Part shown: one piece after another, positions 45,982-57,537 of the stretch
Layout of the letters: each line of letters opens with the position of its first letter
Position numbering within the stretch: the first letter of the stretch is position 1
Source: Rhineura floridana
Taxonomy: Eukaryota > Chordata > Lepidosauria > Squamata > Rhineuridae
Direction: 5' to 3'
DNA length: 64,000 bases
Assembly: GCF_030035675.1 (NCBI RefSeq)
Contig: NC_084482.1
Location: 230,239,943 to 230,303,942 of the forward strand
Notes under the pieces: model-generated
What the model was told of the DNA's origin: nothing
Databases searched by the model: none
Seen by the model: the letters and a program-made list of their open reading frames with translations, nothing else
Position numbers and translations under genes: made by a program

Positions 45982-46353
45982 TACAAACATTAAAGCAAAC
46001 TAAAATCAATAACATGCAGACAACATCGTGTTGTGTGGAGCTGGATAAAGAATTTGAACTGCGCTGACAGAGAAAAGGAAACAGATCTCCAGTGGTCAGT
46101 ACAGGGTCTTTCTTGTATTTGGGGAGGGCGAGAGACGTTCATGTTGCAGCCGGCTTCCAATAGCATTCGCTTTGTTTGAGCTGCTGTACAGATGCAAGAG
46201 ATGCAAGTTTTAATGTTATGACAATTTTTTGCTACATATGTGAAGTATGTTATATGGAATGTGGTCTTTAAAAGTGTTTTGCCAAATATTTTTATGTCTC
46301 AGACCACGATGTTGTCTCCATGTTAATGATTTCAGTTTGTTTTAATGTTTGTA

Positions 46354-46389
46354 GCTCCTGAGGAAGGATTACTCCGAAACGCGTTGAGC
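46354..46389 (+). ncRNA. Hammerhead ribozyme-like motif, right arm
   Basis: Order: GCTC (helix I), CTGAGGA (core), A, GGA-TTAC-TCC (helix II), GAAA (core), ACGCGT (tiny helix III, overlapping the last core A), T (cleavage-site position), GAGC (helix I partner). Outside the four pairs are a 2x2 internal loop and three more pairs. The extra A before helix II departs from the textbook core, so activity is uncertain. Confidence 0.55.
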
Positions 46390-46532
46390 CTCAATAAACG
46401 TACCAAGCACCAGAGCCTGCCTCTCTTTTCTGTCCACTGCATGGTGCTTTTCTCTGTTGTTTCTGCTAGTAGCTCAAGTCAACAGCTAACTTGGGAGCTC
46501 CTAAGTTTCATTTATTTTATAACTGTTCAATA

Positions 46533-47228
46533 TTATACAGCCGCAAGAATACCAACCCATGCCATTCTGATGCTTCCCATAAGCTCATTTCAAAACAAAA
46601 CCTTACAAGACTTATAGTCCTGAACTCAGAAAGGCTTGCTTAACAACCCTGTCAATTTTCATTGTGATACACAAATCAGTCAGAAAGAACAGAGAGTTCA
46701 AAGTGTAAAAAAGAGAGAGAGAAACCCCAGAGCCCTTTTGGACTTCTTTCCGTCAGAGTTCTCATAATCTGTTGAAATTCATTAAAAATCAACAATATTC
46801 ACAGAGTACCTGTTACTGACCTTGCCCCATACTCAGACGTTCATCTTCTGCAGTTTAAAAGTTAAAAAAATCCCTGGCTGATTTTTTAATTAATTTAAGA
46901 AATGTTGGCTTGAACCCAATTATAACGGCAGGCATGCTCAGTAAGAACCAAATGTCAGTGTTCTAAAAGCCAGACTTACAGCTGCTTGACTTGCCTAATC
47001 AGGGGGCCACACTCACACCAGACTTCGATTTCACGTGACACAGTCATGGCTTCCCCCAGAGAATCCTGGGAACTGCAGTTTGTGAAGGGTGCTGAGAGGA
47101 GACTACTATTCCACTGACAGAGGTCCAGTGACTGGAGTGGTTTAACAGTCAGCCGCTCGGATTGAAGGTCTGTGATGGGAAAAGGGCTTCTCCTTGCAAC
47201 TCTCAGCACCCTTCACTAACTACACTTT
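46533..47228 (-). repeat. Unclassified palindromic repeat family, copy 2
   Basis: Inverted copy of 28095-28857. Shares TGCCATTCTGATGCTTCCCA, ACCTTACAAGACTTATAGTC, CTGGCTGATTTTTTAATTAA and the hairpin arms (GAATCCTGGGAACTGCAGTT at about 47063). It ends abruptly at 47228 inside the second arm, where an L2-like tail begins. Confidence 0.8.
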
Positions 47229-47604
47229 AATGTATATCCCACCCTTTCTCCCAGCAGAAGTCCAGGGCAGCAAACAAAGTGCTAAAAACACTTTAAAACA
47301 TCATAAAAACAGACCTTAAAATACATTAAAACAAAACAGCATTAAAAACATTTTTTAAAAAAAACAAATTTAAAAGAGGGATAAAAGCATTATTTAAAAA
47401 ACATATTAAGCAATTCTAACACAGACGCAGACTGGGATAGGTCTCAACCTGAAAGGCTTGTTGAAAGAGGAAAGTCATCAAAAGGCATCAAAAAGATAGC
47501 AGAGATGGCGCCTGTCTAATATTTAAGGGGAGGGAATTCCACAGGGCAGGTGCCGCTACACTAAACGTCCGTTTCCTATATTGTGCAGAACAAACCACCT
47601 CGGC
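47229..47604 (-). mobile_element. L2-like LINE 3' tail family, copy 2
   Basis: About 90% similar by eye to 35690-35995: TCCCACCCTTTCTCCCAGCA, then CAGACTGGGATAGGTCTCAA. Minus orientation. Joined head to head to a plus-strand L2 copy. Confidence 0.7.
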
Positions 47605-49480
47605 CTCCATTGTGTCTGCTGGGAGCCGTCCAGCGGAACTGTTTCTAGTGGTTAGGGGGCTTTTAAGTTCCAGCCCCCGTGAGGGTAATTCTGACCACTC
47701 AGCAGACCGCTGTCAAGAATTTGCATGGCACTTTGCGGACAAAGTCGTTCAGATTCTCTGTGACTTGGATGCTAAAATGGATACAGTCTCTGAGGATGTA
47801 ACTTTGGTGCCTGTTTGTCCAATTAAAATGGATTCTTTTTAACTTGTTCTACCCGAGGATGTGGACAAGATCCTTGGAGCGGCGCGTGCCACCACGTGTG
47901 TACTGGACCCTTGCCCTTCCTGGCTCATTAGAAGTACCAGAGGGGGACTGGTCGATTGGGTCAGGGGAGTAGTTAATGCCTCTCTACAACAAGGCAGAAT
48001 TCCATCATGCTTAAAGGAGGCAGTTATAAGACCACTGCTGAAAAAGCCCCCCCTGGATCTCTCTTTACTAGGCAACTACCGGCCAGTCTCCAATATTCCA
48101 TTTTTAAGCAAGAGCGTGTGGTGGTTGCCCAACTCCAGAGATTCCTGGATGATACGGATTATCTGGATCCATTTCAATCTGGTTTCAGGCCTGGCTATGG
48201 GACAGAGACGGCTTTGGTCGCCTTGGTGGATGACCTACGCCGAGAACTGGACAGGGGGAGTGTGTCTCTGCTGGTTCTTCTGGACCTCTCAGCGGCTTTC
48301 GATACGATCGATCATGGTATCCTTCTGGGCCGCCTTGCCGAGATGGGACTTGGGGGCACGGTGTTACAGTGGCTCCAATCCTTCCTGGAGGACCAAACCC
48401 AGAAGGTGGTACTGGGGGACTCCTCCTTGACCCCTTGGCCATTGACCTATGGGGTGCCCACAGGGTTCCGTTTTGTCCCCCATGTTATTTAACATCTACA
48501 TGAAACCGCTGGGAGAGGTTGTCCGGGGTTTGGGGGTTCGGTGCCATCAGTATGCTGATGACACTCAACTCTATTCTCTTTTCCACCTGAAGCCAAGGAA
48601 GCCATACAGACTGTAAACCAGTGTCTGGCATCAGTGATGGACTGGATGAGGGTAAACAAGTTGAGATTAAATCCTGACAAAACAGAGGTACTCCTGGTCA
48701 GTCGGAGGGCAGATCAGGGAATAGGGATTCAACCGGTGCTGGATGGGGTCGCACTCCCCCTGAAGTCTCAGGTTTGCAGTTTGGGTGTACTCCTGGACTC
48801 AGCTTTGAATTTGGAGGCCCAGATTACTGCTGTATCCAGGAGCGCATTTGCCCAATTAAAACTGGTGCGCCAGCTGCGCCCGTTCCTGGAGCTACCTGAT
48901 CTGACTAGGGTGATGCATGCCTTGGTTACATCCCGCTTAGACTACTTTAATGCGCTCTACGTGGGGCTGCCTTTGAAGACTGTTCGGAAACTTAAATTGG
49001 TACAAAGAGCTGCAGCCAGAGTGCTAACCGGGGCTGGTTACAGGGACCATATAACTCCCCTGTTACAACAGATCCACTGGCTGCCAATTTGTTTCCGGTC
49101 ACAATTCAAAGTGCTGGTTTTGACCTACAAAGCCCTATACGGCTCAGGTCCAGACTATTTGACAGATCGTATCTCCCTACATGAACCTGTCTGGGATTTG
49201 AGATCTTCAGGTGAGGCCCTTCTTGTGCTCCCCACACCTTCGCAAGCACATATGACGCGGACACGAGATAGGGCCTTTTCGGTACCTCTATTTTATGGTT
49301 TTAATTTTTCTCATAGTTTAGTTCTATTTTAATTGTATATTTCTGTATGTTTTAATGGTGTTGTTTTTAGTTGTAAGCCGCTCTGAGTCCTGTTGGAAAA
49401 AGGGCGGGGTAGAAATAAAGTGTATTATTATTATTATTATTATCATTATCATCATCATCATCATCATCATCATCTGCAGG
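47605..49480 (+). mobile_element. L2-clade LINE, 5'-truncated copy
   Basis: RT region with [70 protein letters not shown] and QYADDTQLY, then LRLNPDKTEVLLVS, SRLDYFNALYVGLPLKTVRK and a long C-terminal frame to about 49332. The 3' UTR ends in an ATT/ATC microsatellite (about 49425-49474). The frame shifts near 48110 and breaks again at 48480 and 48600. Same family as the 1.56-17.46 kb copy. Confidence 0.88.
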
Positions 49481-52262
49481 AGACCTTCACCTGCAGAGGG
49501 CAGTGATCGACTGGGTATATCAGGGGTAAGATGGTCTTTCAGGTATCCTGGTCCCAAGCTGCATAAGGCTTTGTACAGCAAAACGAGAACCTTGAACTTG
49601 GCCCCATAGCAAATGGGCAGCCAGTGCAGTTCTTTCAGCAGCGGGGTGACATGTTGGCGATGCCCTGCCCCAGTGAGCAATCACACGGCCACATTTTGCA
49701 CCAGCTGCAGCTTCCGGACCAACCTCAAGGGCAGCCCCACATAGAGCACATTACAGTAATCTAGCCTAGAGGTTACCAGTGCGTGGACAACAGTGTTCAG
49801 GCTATCCCGGTCCAGAAACGGCAGCAGGTGTCTCACCAGCCAAAGCTGGTAAAAGGCACTCCTAGCCAGAGAGGTCACCTGGTCCTCTAGTGACAAAAAT
49901 GGATCCAGGAACACCCCCAGACTATGCACCTACTCTTTCAGAGGGAGTACAACCCCATCCAAAGCAGACAACTGACCAATTATCAAAAGTCAGGAACCAC
50001 CAACCCACAGTGCTTCCGTCTTACTAGGATTCAGACTCAGTTTATTGGCCCTCATCCAGCCCACCACCGAGTCCAGGCAGTGGTCCAGGGCTTGCACGGC
50101 CTCTCCCAATCCAGTTGTTACAGAGAAATAGAGCTGGGTATCATCAGCATACTGCTAACACCTCACCCCAAATCTCCTGATGACCTCTCCCAAAGGCTTC
50201 ATATAGATGTCAAACAGCATGGGGGACAAGATGGTACCCTGCAAAACCCCACAGCACAGCTGCCAGGGGGGCGAAAGACAGTCACCCAACGCTATCCTCT
50301 GAGAGCGACCTTGGAGATAGGATCGGAACCACTCTAAAACAATTCCACCAATACCCATCTCACCAAGTCGCCCAGAAGGATACCATGGTCAATGGTATCA
50401 AAAGCCGCTGAGAGATCAAGTAAGAATAACAGGGTCGCACTCCCCCTGTCCTTCTCCCAATAAAGGTAATCCATCAGAGCGACCAAGGCCTATTCAGTCC
50501 CATAACCAGGCCTGAACCCAGACTGGGATGGGTCAAGATAATCTGTTTCATCCAAGAGTACTTGCAGTTGCTACGCCACAACCCTCTCAATCACCTTCCC
50601 TAAGAAGGGGGTATTTGCAACCGGTTGGTAGTAGTCATGAAACAATGGGTCCAGGGTGGGCTTTTTCAGGAGTGGTCGGATCACTGCCTCTTTCAAGGTG
50701 CCCAGAACCACTCCCTCCCACAATAATGCATTGACCACACCCTGGATCCACTCGGTCAAACCCCTCAGCAAGCTTGAATGAGCCAAGAAGGGCAAGGGTC
50801 AAGAGGACTCGTTGCTGGCCGCATCATCACAAGCACCTTGTCTATGTCATCAGGTCGCATCAACTGAAACCGTTCCCAAGAAGTTGCAGCAGATGTTGCA
50901 CTGGACACTCATTGGGGACTACAGTAGATGTAGATGGGGCATCAACACTGCTACAGAGGTGAGAAGCGTTACCTTCAAATTGCCTTGCAAACAATTCACC
51001 GTGGGCCTCCGAAGGGTCTAAAATTCCATTTCCTGGAGTTGATATCAACAGACTCCTGACAATACAGAAAAGCTCCACCGGACGGCTACTTGACGATGCG
51101 ATGGAGGCAAAGAAGTGGGCCTTCTTTGCTGCCCGCACCGCCACACAGTAGGCACGGTTATGTTTTATTCATGCCCGATCAGCCTCACAGCAAGTCTTTC
51201 ACCACTTGTGCTCTAGCCATTGTCTAGCCTGTTTCATTGCCATTAGCTCACTGGTGTACCAAGATGCAGACCGGGCTCCACAATGTTGGAGTGGGCGCTA
51301 GGGGGCAACCGTGTCAAGGGCCCGATGCACCTCACTGTTCCACAATGTGACAAGGGCTTCAGTAGGATCACCTGCTCTATCTACTGGGAACTTCCCCAGG
51401 GCATTCAGGAATCCAGTGGATTCCATTAGACTCCAGGGGCAGACCATCTTAATCTATCCACCACCCCTACAGGGAAGGATCGGAGCCATAACTTCACCAG
51501 GAAGTGATCTGACCATGACAATGGGGTGACATCCACCCCCCATCTCCAGACCACCCCTTCCTCCATCTGGAGCAAAATATAAGTAGAGGGTGTGTCCTGC
51601 CCTATGTGTCAGGCCAGTAACAACTTGAGACAACCCATGGTTGTCATGGAGGCCATGAAGTCCCGAGCTGGAACACTAGAGGCAGCCTCAGCATGGACAT
51701 TGAAATCACCCAGGACTATCGTTCTGGGCTGCTCCAACACCACAGCTGAGATGACCTCCACCAGCTCAGTCAGAGAAGCTGCTGGGCAGCAGGGTGGATG
51801 GTACACCAGCAGCAACCCTAGTTTACTGTCTCCTCAGCCCAACACTAGGTGCAGGCCCTCACAGCCAGCTCCAAGACAGAGTGGTTTCCTGGTGGCAGAG
51901 ATGGAAGTTCTGGAGACCACAGCAACTCCTCCCCCCTGTCCCTGTAGCCTGTGCTGGTGTTGCACCGAGTATCCAGGTGGGCAAACCTGGGTCAGATCAA
52001 CTGAAAAAAACAGGCCAGTGTGACAGGCCAGTGGGCACAGCAGATGAGCAACGTGGAACCCATTCATGAGAGGAGTGGCAGCAAGGAACAAGGTGCAGAT
52101 AGCCTTGCCCTTGTCTTTTGCCGTAATTCACCACAGCCCCATGGCTATATTTCCCTCTCCCCGTGATCACTGAAATTGGGGTGGCATCACCCATGTTCCT
52201 CCGTACTAAGACTCCTCCGAAACAGCTGATGTGGACCCAACACAAGCACAATATGTTGCTAT
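49481..52262 (-). mobile_element. L2-clade LINE, nearly full pol region
   Basis: Minus strand, tail to tail with the previous copy. From 52250 down: an N-terminal part sharing ITGRGKY with the copy at 1640, the endonuclease (YHPPCCPAASLTELVEVISA, then TIVLGDFNVHAEA), RT ([35 protein letters not shown]) and C-terminal VVHALVTSRLDYCNVLYVGL and LKELHWLPICYGAKFKVLVL. Many stops and shifts make this older than the plus-strand copy. Confidence 0.85.
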
Positions 52263-52639
52263 TTCATCAATGACTCTAGATGTTGGAAAAAAGAGGATGC
52301 ATGTTTTTAGCCTGCTATGTTTAAACCACTTTATTTAAGGCAAGGTGTTCACGATCAATTAAAAACATAGAGCACATACAGAATTTTCCTAGGATATATT
52401 TCACCTCCCACTGTTTTATTTTGTGCAAATTGAGACACTTCTGAGGTCCGCTGGAGACTATTCTGCAGAAGTCAGTGCCATTATTCCACAATTATGTTTG
52501 GAGTTTAAAGTGACCATCTGAACTACATCAACTGTCTTCATAATGTTGCTTCCTCCCTGCTAAAACAAGATCAGCACAGGACATATCTTCTTTCTATTAT
52601 TTGGGCTGAATGCAGGTGTTGCCACCACTCACCATATGC
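52263..52639. other. No gene recognised
   Basis: AT-rich stretch, no coding or repeat signal I can name. Confidence 0.35.
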
Positions 52640-53290
52640 TCAGAGGCACATGCAACTAAATTCTTCCAAGCTAAACATAAGAACATAAGAACATAAGAAG
52701 AGCCTGCTGGATCAGGCCAGTGGCCCATCTAGTCCAGCATCCTGTTCTCACAGTGGCCAACCAGGTGCCTGGGGGAAGCTACACAGGAAGTGGACTGGAC
52801 TGTGAAAGACCAACCCAAATTGTGTTTGGATTTTGACAAATTTGTAGGGCAGTGGAAGGAGGCGATTGGAGGGAGGGGGCAAAGGAAAGGGGAGGGGAGG
52901 TTTGATCATATGCATGTTTTTTGAGTTCAATGGTATTTACTCCTGTGCAATGATGCTTAAGATAGGTAAAACTGACCATGGGGAGGAGGAGGGGGAGGGG
53001 GAGGGGAGGAGGAGATTGGGTGGGGGGGCTCTGGGCAGAAGGGAAGCCCCTTTCCTTTCCAAAATGAAAACATTGTGATCATTATTATTTTTTTCCAGTT
53101 TCCCCCACCTTTTTATTCTACAGCAGGCACATGTAGCCTCCCACCCAAATTTAAACCAAAGCTGTCCCTGGCCACATCCACACCAGGCCTTTATTTCACT
53201 TTGGACAGTCATGGCTTCTCCAAAAGAATCCTGGGAAGTGTAGTTAGTGAAGGGTGTTGAGAGTTGAAAGGTGTCTCCTCTCTCTCAGAC
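52640..53290 (+). repeat. Octamer/palindrome repeat family, partial copy 3
   Basis: 52640-52860 is the inverse of 27118-27240, with another repeat inserted at 52676-52782. 52899-52985 is one unit of the octamer minisatellite (here ATATGCAT). 53010-53290 matches 27880-28150, up to GGGAAGTGTAGTTAGTGAAG. The order shows that the minisatellite and the hairpin belong to one larger composite repeat. Confidence 0.7.
52676..52782 (+). repeat. ACATAAGAA-family repeat insertion
   Basis: ACATAAGAACATAAGAACAT, then AGAGCCTGCTGGATCAGGCC, CATCTAGTCCAGCATCCTGT and CTCACAGTGGCCAACCAGGT. AAGCT occurs on both sides and may be a target duplication. The family recurs at 20405 and 43851. I did not establish whether it is LINE- or SINE-derived. 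Confidence 0.7.
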
Positions 53291-53620
53291 AATTGAAGGA
53301 GGGAAGAGAGGAAAGGGCAGAAGGAGGAGGGGCAGGTAAGCTTCCCTAAAGACGTAACAGCCTAGCGATGGAAGGAAGTCAGTCAGAGCATCTCAGGTAA
53401 AGGTAATCCAGCCTCTCCATCTGGAGGACCCCAACTCTATCGCCCTTCTGGAGCATAAGCAAAAGAACAAAACAGGAGTTGCTCTGGCCCCGCTTAAAAA
53501 AAATGGGAGTGGATGCAGAGTATGGAGATATTGTGGGGGAAATGACTGAAGAGAGGTCTGCATCTATAACCCGTTTGTGTCTTGTCCTGGCTGTGGAGGA
53601 AGGAGCACTCGCTCTGTGTC

Positions 53621-53659
<39 letters not shown>

Positions 53660-53865
53660 CCATATGAATTTTTCCTACATGTAACACAAATCCTGATCCA
53701 AGTAAAGAGCATTTGCTATTTCCAGTTGCCCCACCCACTCTGAGATCTGCTCTCTCTCTCTCCCCCACCCTCCCTCATCTCACCACTTTGGAGGCAAGGG
53801 CTACTGGTCCTCCTCGTGACGCTGTGTCTGCCTTCCTCCCCATTCCAGAATCCCGGCCAAGAAAA
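53291..53865. other. Non-coding, with TG/AG microsatellite
   Basis: 53621-53660 is a (TG)n then (AG)n run. A 38-bp segment at 53366-53403 recurs at 54215-54252. No gene seen. Confidence 0.45.
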
Positions 53866-54060
53866 ATCTCCTACCTGGGAGACCAGGGTTCGAATCCCCA
53901 CACAGCCATGAAGCCCACTGGGTGACCTTGGGCCAGTCACTGCCTCTCAGCCTCAGAGGGAGGCGATGGGAAGCCCCCTCTGAATACTGCTTGCCATGAA
54001 AACCCTCTTCATGGCGTAGCCCTGAGTGGGGATTGACTGGCAGGCCAGCCCTTTCCCTTG
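53866..54060 (+). mobile_element. Sauria-type SINE
   Basis: The tRNA-like head contains a perfect B-box (GGTTCGAATCC). ACTGGGTGACCTTGGGCCAG and TCACTGCCTCTCAGCCTCAG form the body, and a BovB-like tail (ATGGCGTAGCCCTGAGTGGG) ends near 54045. Plus strand. Confidence 0.75.
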
Positions 54061-54894
54061 CATTCCCTCACAACAGTTCACAGTCGGTCAGGTTGAACTC
54101 AGGAGCCGCAGTTCTAAAGGAAAGATCTCTAGCTGACGGCACAGTTCGCTTTTTCCAGTTTTCAGGTCTACTTTTCTGTTGATGGCTGTTGTTCGTTGTC
54201 TGAATCAGTATCAACGACGGAAGGAAGTCAGTCAGAGCATCACAGTTAAAGGCCATCAAGCCTATCCTAACAAGAAGCCCCCCCCCCCCCCGCAAACCTA
54301 GGAAGAGCGGAGAATCACAGAAAAATCTCAGTTTTGCCCCTTCACTTAACCAGTGCCTGAAAGGGACATTTGCCGGACTCCCTTGCCTGGCCACCGAAGG
54401 CGCTGCCTCGCATTAGAGCCCCATTGGACCCCCATGGGAGGGGAGGGGCTTGGGCAGGAGTTTCTCCCGGGGCTGTGAGGAGCAAGTCCCTATCTGGAGT
54501 CTGCTGCAGGGCCACTATCCTGGAGGTAAGTAGTGACTTAGGATCAGGTAGATACTTTAGCTAAAACTTGGGTGCTCCACTAGCGAGTAAAATCTAGAAG
54601 AGAAAAAGAAATACGGAGGAAGCAGGAGCCAAAGGAAGGGCCCTCCCGTGAAGATTAGGGTTAGGGTTAGATTCAAACCAGAGCTGAACCAGGCAATTGC
54701 AGAAACTCCTGAAAATGAAGTGTCTGAACCTGAAGTGGAGGATGATGAAGGATGTGCTACTCGCGACGAGAGTGCTTCTGTGCACGTTCAAAAAGCATTG
54801 CCGCCGCCACGCCAGCTTATTGAGCGACCAGGAGACGCTGTACCTGGTGAAGCTGCCCATCCCGGCCGAGCTTCAAGCTGCTGTTGAAGGACAG
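54061..54894. other. Non-coding, with telomere-like run
   Basis: 54655-54670 is TTAGGGTTAGGGTTAG. Around 54700-54890 are overlapping short frames on both strands with no recognisable domain. A 13-base C run sits at about 54279-54291. Confidence 0.4.
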
Positions 54895-55096
54895 ATTATC
54901 TTGAGGCCTGTAAAGAATCTTGTTTTAAAACAACAACAACACAATGTTAATATTTTGTTATTTAAATTTCTGTGTACTGTATTCTTTTTTGATGTGTATT
55001 TTGGATTTGTGTGGTTTTTGTGTGAGTGAGCCGCCTTGAGGGCCTTTTAGCCAAAAGGCAGCATAGAAATAGAATTAATGAACAAAATAAATAAAT
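54895..55096 (+). mobile_element. LINE 3' tail (L2/CR1-like)
   Basis: T-rich 3' UTR, then GAGCCGCCTTGAGGGCC, AGGCAGCATAGAAATAG and a terminal AAATAAATAAAT run. Plus strand. Confidence 0.65.
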
Positions 55097-55998
55097 AGCC
55101 CAGAGCAGAGTTTGGAGTGGTCACCGCAAATTACATATATTCCCCTATTAGCTCTTCATTATTTTAGCTGGGAAAGACTGGCATCTCATGGAATTCCTGG
55201 GGTGTATGATTTGTCCTGGCCCAGAGCAGATTTTGGGGTGGGCACCCCCAGTTACTTATTTTTGTCTGTCTCTTTTCTTTTTTACATCGATGCCTTTATC
55301 CATGCCCTGCGCCTAGCAGAAGCTCTGGGCCAGGCGGGGTGCACTGGCATCACGTAGAGGACATCCTCCCCTTTCCTGGGGTGTATGATTTGTCCTGGCC
55401 CAGAGCAGATTTTGGGGTGGGCACCCCCAGTTACTTATTTTTGTCTGTCTCTTTTCTTTTTTACATCAATGCCTTTATCCATGCCCTGCGCCTAGCAGAA
55501 GCTCTGGGCCAGGCGGGGTGCACTGGCATCACGTAGAGGACCTCCTCCCCTTTCCTGGGGTGTATGATTTGTCCTGGCCCAGAGCAGATTTTGGGGTGGG
55601 CACCCCCAGTTACTTATTTTTTCCTGTCTCTTTTTCTCTATCTTTTTTTTACATCGATGCCTTTATCCATGCCCTGTGCCCAGCAGAAGCTCTGGGCCAG
55701 GCGGGGTGCACTGGCATCACGTAGAGGACATCCTCCCCTTTCCTGGGGTGTATGATTTGTCCTGGCCCAGAGCAGATTTTGGGGTGGGCACCCCCAGTTA
55801 CTTATTTTTTCCTGTCTCTTTTTCTCTATCTTTTTTTTACATTGATGCCTTTATCCATGCCCTGCGCCCAGCAGAAGCTCTGGGCCAGGCGGGGTGCACT
55901 GGCATCTCGTAGAGGACATCCTCCCCTTTCCTGGGGTGTATGATTTGTCCTGGCCCAGAGCAGATTTTGGGGTGGGCACCCCCAGTTACTTATTTTAT
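55097..55998. repeat. 179/188-bp tandem satellite
   Basis: Units start GGGGTGTATGATTTGTCC at 55199, 55378, 55557, 55745 and 55933, giving two 179-bp units, then two 188-bp units, then a partial fifth. The 188-bp form carries an extra ~9 bp in its T-rich part. 55097-55140 is a diverged piece of the same unit (CCCAGAGCAGAGTTTGGAGT) at the left edge. The open frames across it are artefacts. Confidence 0.93.
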
Positions 55999-57016
55999 AT
56001 GAATTCATGACATCATTACGTGTTTATGATACTATCAGACTCTGGAGGATGTTGATTGCATAAATGTATTGTTATTCCTGACGGGGAGAGTCCCCCGATC
56101 ACAGCAATATATCATACAGGCTACTCCAACATATCTTCTGGCGTTCAGAGACATCCTAACTTTGGCCTGAAGTTGCTGAAGCTGTCAATTTTCTCCGTTT
56201 TCAGCGTTTTGAACTTTCAGGCAAATAAGGAACTGGGAGCGAAATCCAGAGGCCTGACGTGGCAGGAACCTCCGCGCCTGCGCTCTGGATTTGCACCAGG
56301 GGCAGAGCCTGCGAGAAGTTTGCCCAGAGCGCGCCTGGCATTCAGTCCTCCAGCGGGGAAAGGATCTGCGCTCTGCTTCCTAGAGAGGCAGGATGTGGTC
56401 ATGCAAATGGGAGGGAGGGAGGCAGACAATAGCGAAGCAAACAGGCTTGATTAATTTCCTAAGAGGAGGAGGAGGAGGAGGAAGGCTGGATCGTGGCCAA
56501 TCGCAAGAGAAAGGAAGACGTGCAGCAGTGGGGGTGAGGAAGGGTCAGGAGTTTGCCTTTGGGGGGCGGAAAGAGGGGGAGAGCCTCCCCCCACATCTCC
56601 CCCGGAATCCATGGGGGGCAGTCGCATGCATGCAACCTAGGGGCAACATTGGGGGCCGAAGAGCTGCAGCGCTTCCATTGCACGAAGATCCTCTTTGAAG
56701 CGCCCTCTGCCCCAGGAGTGGGGGTGGGAAGAGACGCCCTGGTGCAGAGGAGACCCCCGGGTGCCGGGGCTGAGAAAGCCGGCCTACCTCGCTGGGCTGC
56801 TGTGTGAGGACAAAAGGGGAGCAGGAGCAGGTGTTCCCCTCCCCCCAAAAGCCTTGGAGAAGAAAGCAGATAAAAAAAAAGAGTAAGCAAGCGAATAAGT
56901 AAGCAATATTTTCCCCACATCCAAACGGGGGCTGTTTTATTGCCCATTCTGTCCACAGTGGGTTTCTGTGAGCCCATTTCTGCACTGCGGTAGTTCCTGG
57001 GAGGAAACACGCTTTT
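55999..57016 (+). promoter_or_regulatory. GC-rich, CpG-bearing stretch, possible promoter of the KRAB gene
   Basis: About 56230-56800 is GC-rich with CpGs, a GAGG run (56463-56481) and a CCTCCGCGCCTGCGCTCTGG block whose CGCCTGCGC resembles an NRF1-type site. It lies ~1.2 kb upstream of the KRAB-A exon on the same strand, a fitting place for a first exon. No splice donor or start codon could be assigned, so the role is inferred from position and composition. Confidence 0.3.
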
Positions 57017-57080
57017 CGTAGAATGATAGAGTTGGGAGGGGCCTGTAAGACCATCCAGTCGAATCCCCAGCTCAGTGCTT
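57017..57080 (-). mobile_element. CR1 LINE 3' end fragment
   Basis: GTAGAATGATAGAGTTGGGA, then GGGGCCTGTAAGACCATCCA and GTCGAATCCCC; a shorter, diverged relative of 20152-20300. Confidence 0.7.
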
Positions 57081-57143
57081 ACCCTCTCCCCCAAATGAAC
57101 TTTGTCTCTTCTTGGGATCTTCTCAAACCTCCCCCCCTTTTAG

Positions 57144-57537
<394 letters not shown>

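Larger units (their letters stand above)
45898..46466. mobile_element. Inverted-repeat insertion with hammerhead-like motifs
   Basis: A 569-bp insertion flanked by an exact 15-bp duplication, TAGTAGCTCAAGTCA (45883-45897 and 46467-46481). The first ~105 bp (from GACAGAAAAGAGAGGCAGGC) recur inverted near the right end (about 46325-46431), followed by ~35 bp found only at the right. Each arm contains a hammerhead-ribozyme-like motif. Penelope-like retroelements are known to carry hammerheads in their terminal repeats, so a non-autonomous Penelope relative is my preferred reading. No protein is encoded. Confidence 0.7.

Noticed and set aside
53870-53940. tRNA-like sequence with a perfect B-box
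   Set aside because: It is the head of a SINE, followed by a SINE body and BovB-like tail; no cloverleaf with an acceptor stem could be drawn.
54697-55029. 110-codon plus-strand frame with a possible conserved look (LPIPAELQAAVEG)
   Set aside because: I could not match it to any family, and its end runs into a LINE tail. Kept only as unassigned DNA.
55112-55943. Repeated ~60-78-codon frames (VYDLSWPRADFGVGTPSYL and kin)
   Set aside because: They follow the 179/188-bp satellite; the unit length is not a multiple of three and each frame ends in every unit.
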